This document shows positions 63,821 to 64,000 of a stretch of DNA of 64,000 nucleotides, in pieces. A model generated the notes under the pieces. The model saw only the letters and a program-made list of their open reading frames with translations. It had not been told where the DNA came from and did not search any database. The stretch is from Flavobacteriaceae bacterium (GTDB lineage: Bacteria; Bacteroidota; Bacteroidia; Flavobacteriales; Flavobacteriaceae). Positions within the stretch are counted from its first letter, which is position 1. Every line of letters starts with the position of its first letter. Where the stretch lies: positions 682,001-746,000 of the forward strand of contig JADGEL010000002.1 of NCBI GenBank assembly GCA_016744415.1, written 5' to 3'. The position numbers and the translations under genes are program-made.

Positions 63821-64000
63821 CTACCCTAAATAAGTTTTTAAGATTTTACTTCTAGAAGTATGTTTCAATCTTCTGATTGCTTTTTCTTTTATTTGACGAA
63901 CACGCTCACGTGTTAAATCAAATGTTTCTCCAATTTCTTCTAATGTCATTGGATGTGCATCACCCAAACCAAAATACAACTGAACCACATCAGCCTCTCT
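63821..64000 (-). CDS. rpoD: RpoD-type primary sigma factor, C-terminus (partial)
   Basis: The last 59 codons on the minus strand, cut by the window end. The sequence [46 protein letters not shown] is sigma region 4.2, which reads the -33 element. The family variant ends SKILKTYLG. In Flavobacteria this is the main housekeeping sigma factor that uses TAnnTTTG promoters like those listed here. Confidence 0.93.
   Translation of the reverse strand, partial: READVVQLYFGLGDAHPMTLEEIGETFDLTRERVRQIKEKAIRRLKHTSRSKILKTYLG

Overview
The window is a piece of chromosome from a member of the Bacteroidota, almost certainly family Flavobacteriaceae. Four lines of evidence support this: AT-rich DNA with long AT-rich gaps; many promoter elements of the form TAnnTTTG, the -7 motif of the Bacteroidetes primary sigma factor, and almost no Shine-Dalgarno sequences; a complete gldK-gldL-gldM-gldN locus (gliding motility / type IX secretion); and flavobacterial family variants such as a fused CcoN-CcoO oxidase subunit and a mevalonate-pathway cluster. 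It is ordinary chromosomal backbone with a few accessory insertions. I see no prophage, insertion sequence, CRISPR array, tRNA or rRNA.

Layout. 1-3.3 kb: end of an arginine operon (carbamoyltransferase tail, argB, argE-like, argH). 3.3-12.8 kb: an Fnr-type regulator divergent from the cbb3 oxidase cluster (ccoI, ccoS, ccoNO, ccoQ, ccoP, ccoG, ccoH, SafE-like). Both oxidase promoters carry an Fnr-like palindrome at the same distance from the -7 element. 13-23 kb: rluB and the isoprenoid genes (UbiA-like, mevalonate kinase, diphosphomevalonate decarboxylase), with an accessory block between them (lipoprotein with a 9-bp repeat, TetR regulator with its palindrome, small exported protein, SulP anion transporter plus carbonic anhydrase, DUF2490 protein, 59-residue zinc-ribbon protein). 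23-32.6 kb: signalling genes (LytS/LytTR pair, TPR histidine kinase, TPR lipoprotein-like proteins, BlaI plus an M56 peptidase fused to a TonB C-terminal domain) and a serine hydrolase. 32.8-40.4 kb: lysS, small membrane proteins, a second serine hydrolase, an M49-like lipoprotein, and a structured small RNA or leader near 34.0 kb. 40.4-43 kb: a metallopeptidase-like lipoprotein whose start codon and signal peptide are separated by an (AAAC)8 tract that puts them out of frame, which makes it a phase-variation candidate. 43-48.4 kb: LysM/glucosaminidase lipoprotein, PLP enzyme, ABC-F ATPase, DUF983, FAD oxidoreductase. 48.6-57 kb: gldN-M-L-K, a degenerate arginase-fold protein and topA. 57.2-63.7 kb: miaB, a sigma54-type activator, lptE, a conserved protein, secG, groES-groEL. 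The end holds the 3' part of an rpoD-type sigma factor gene.

Themes. The best leads are (1) the AAAC contingency locus at 40.56 kb, (2) a roughly 104-nt three-hairpin RNA at 33.97-34.07 kb that is either a small RNA or an attenuating leader for an outer-membrane protein, (3) tandem palindromes forming a likely BlaI operator, (4) an Fnr circuit in which one palindrome is placed to activate ccoI and to repress the regulator, and (5) an arginase-fold protein beside gldKLMN that has lost most metal ligands. All functional calls rest on reading motifs by eye; no database search was run.
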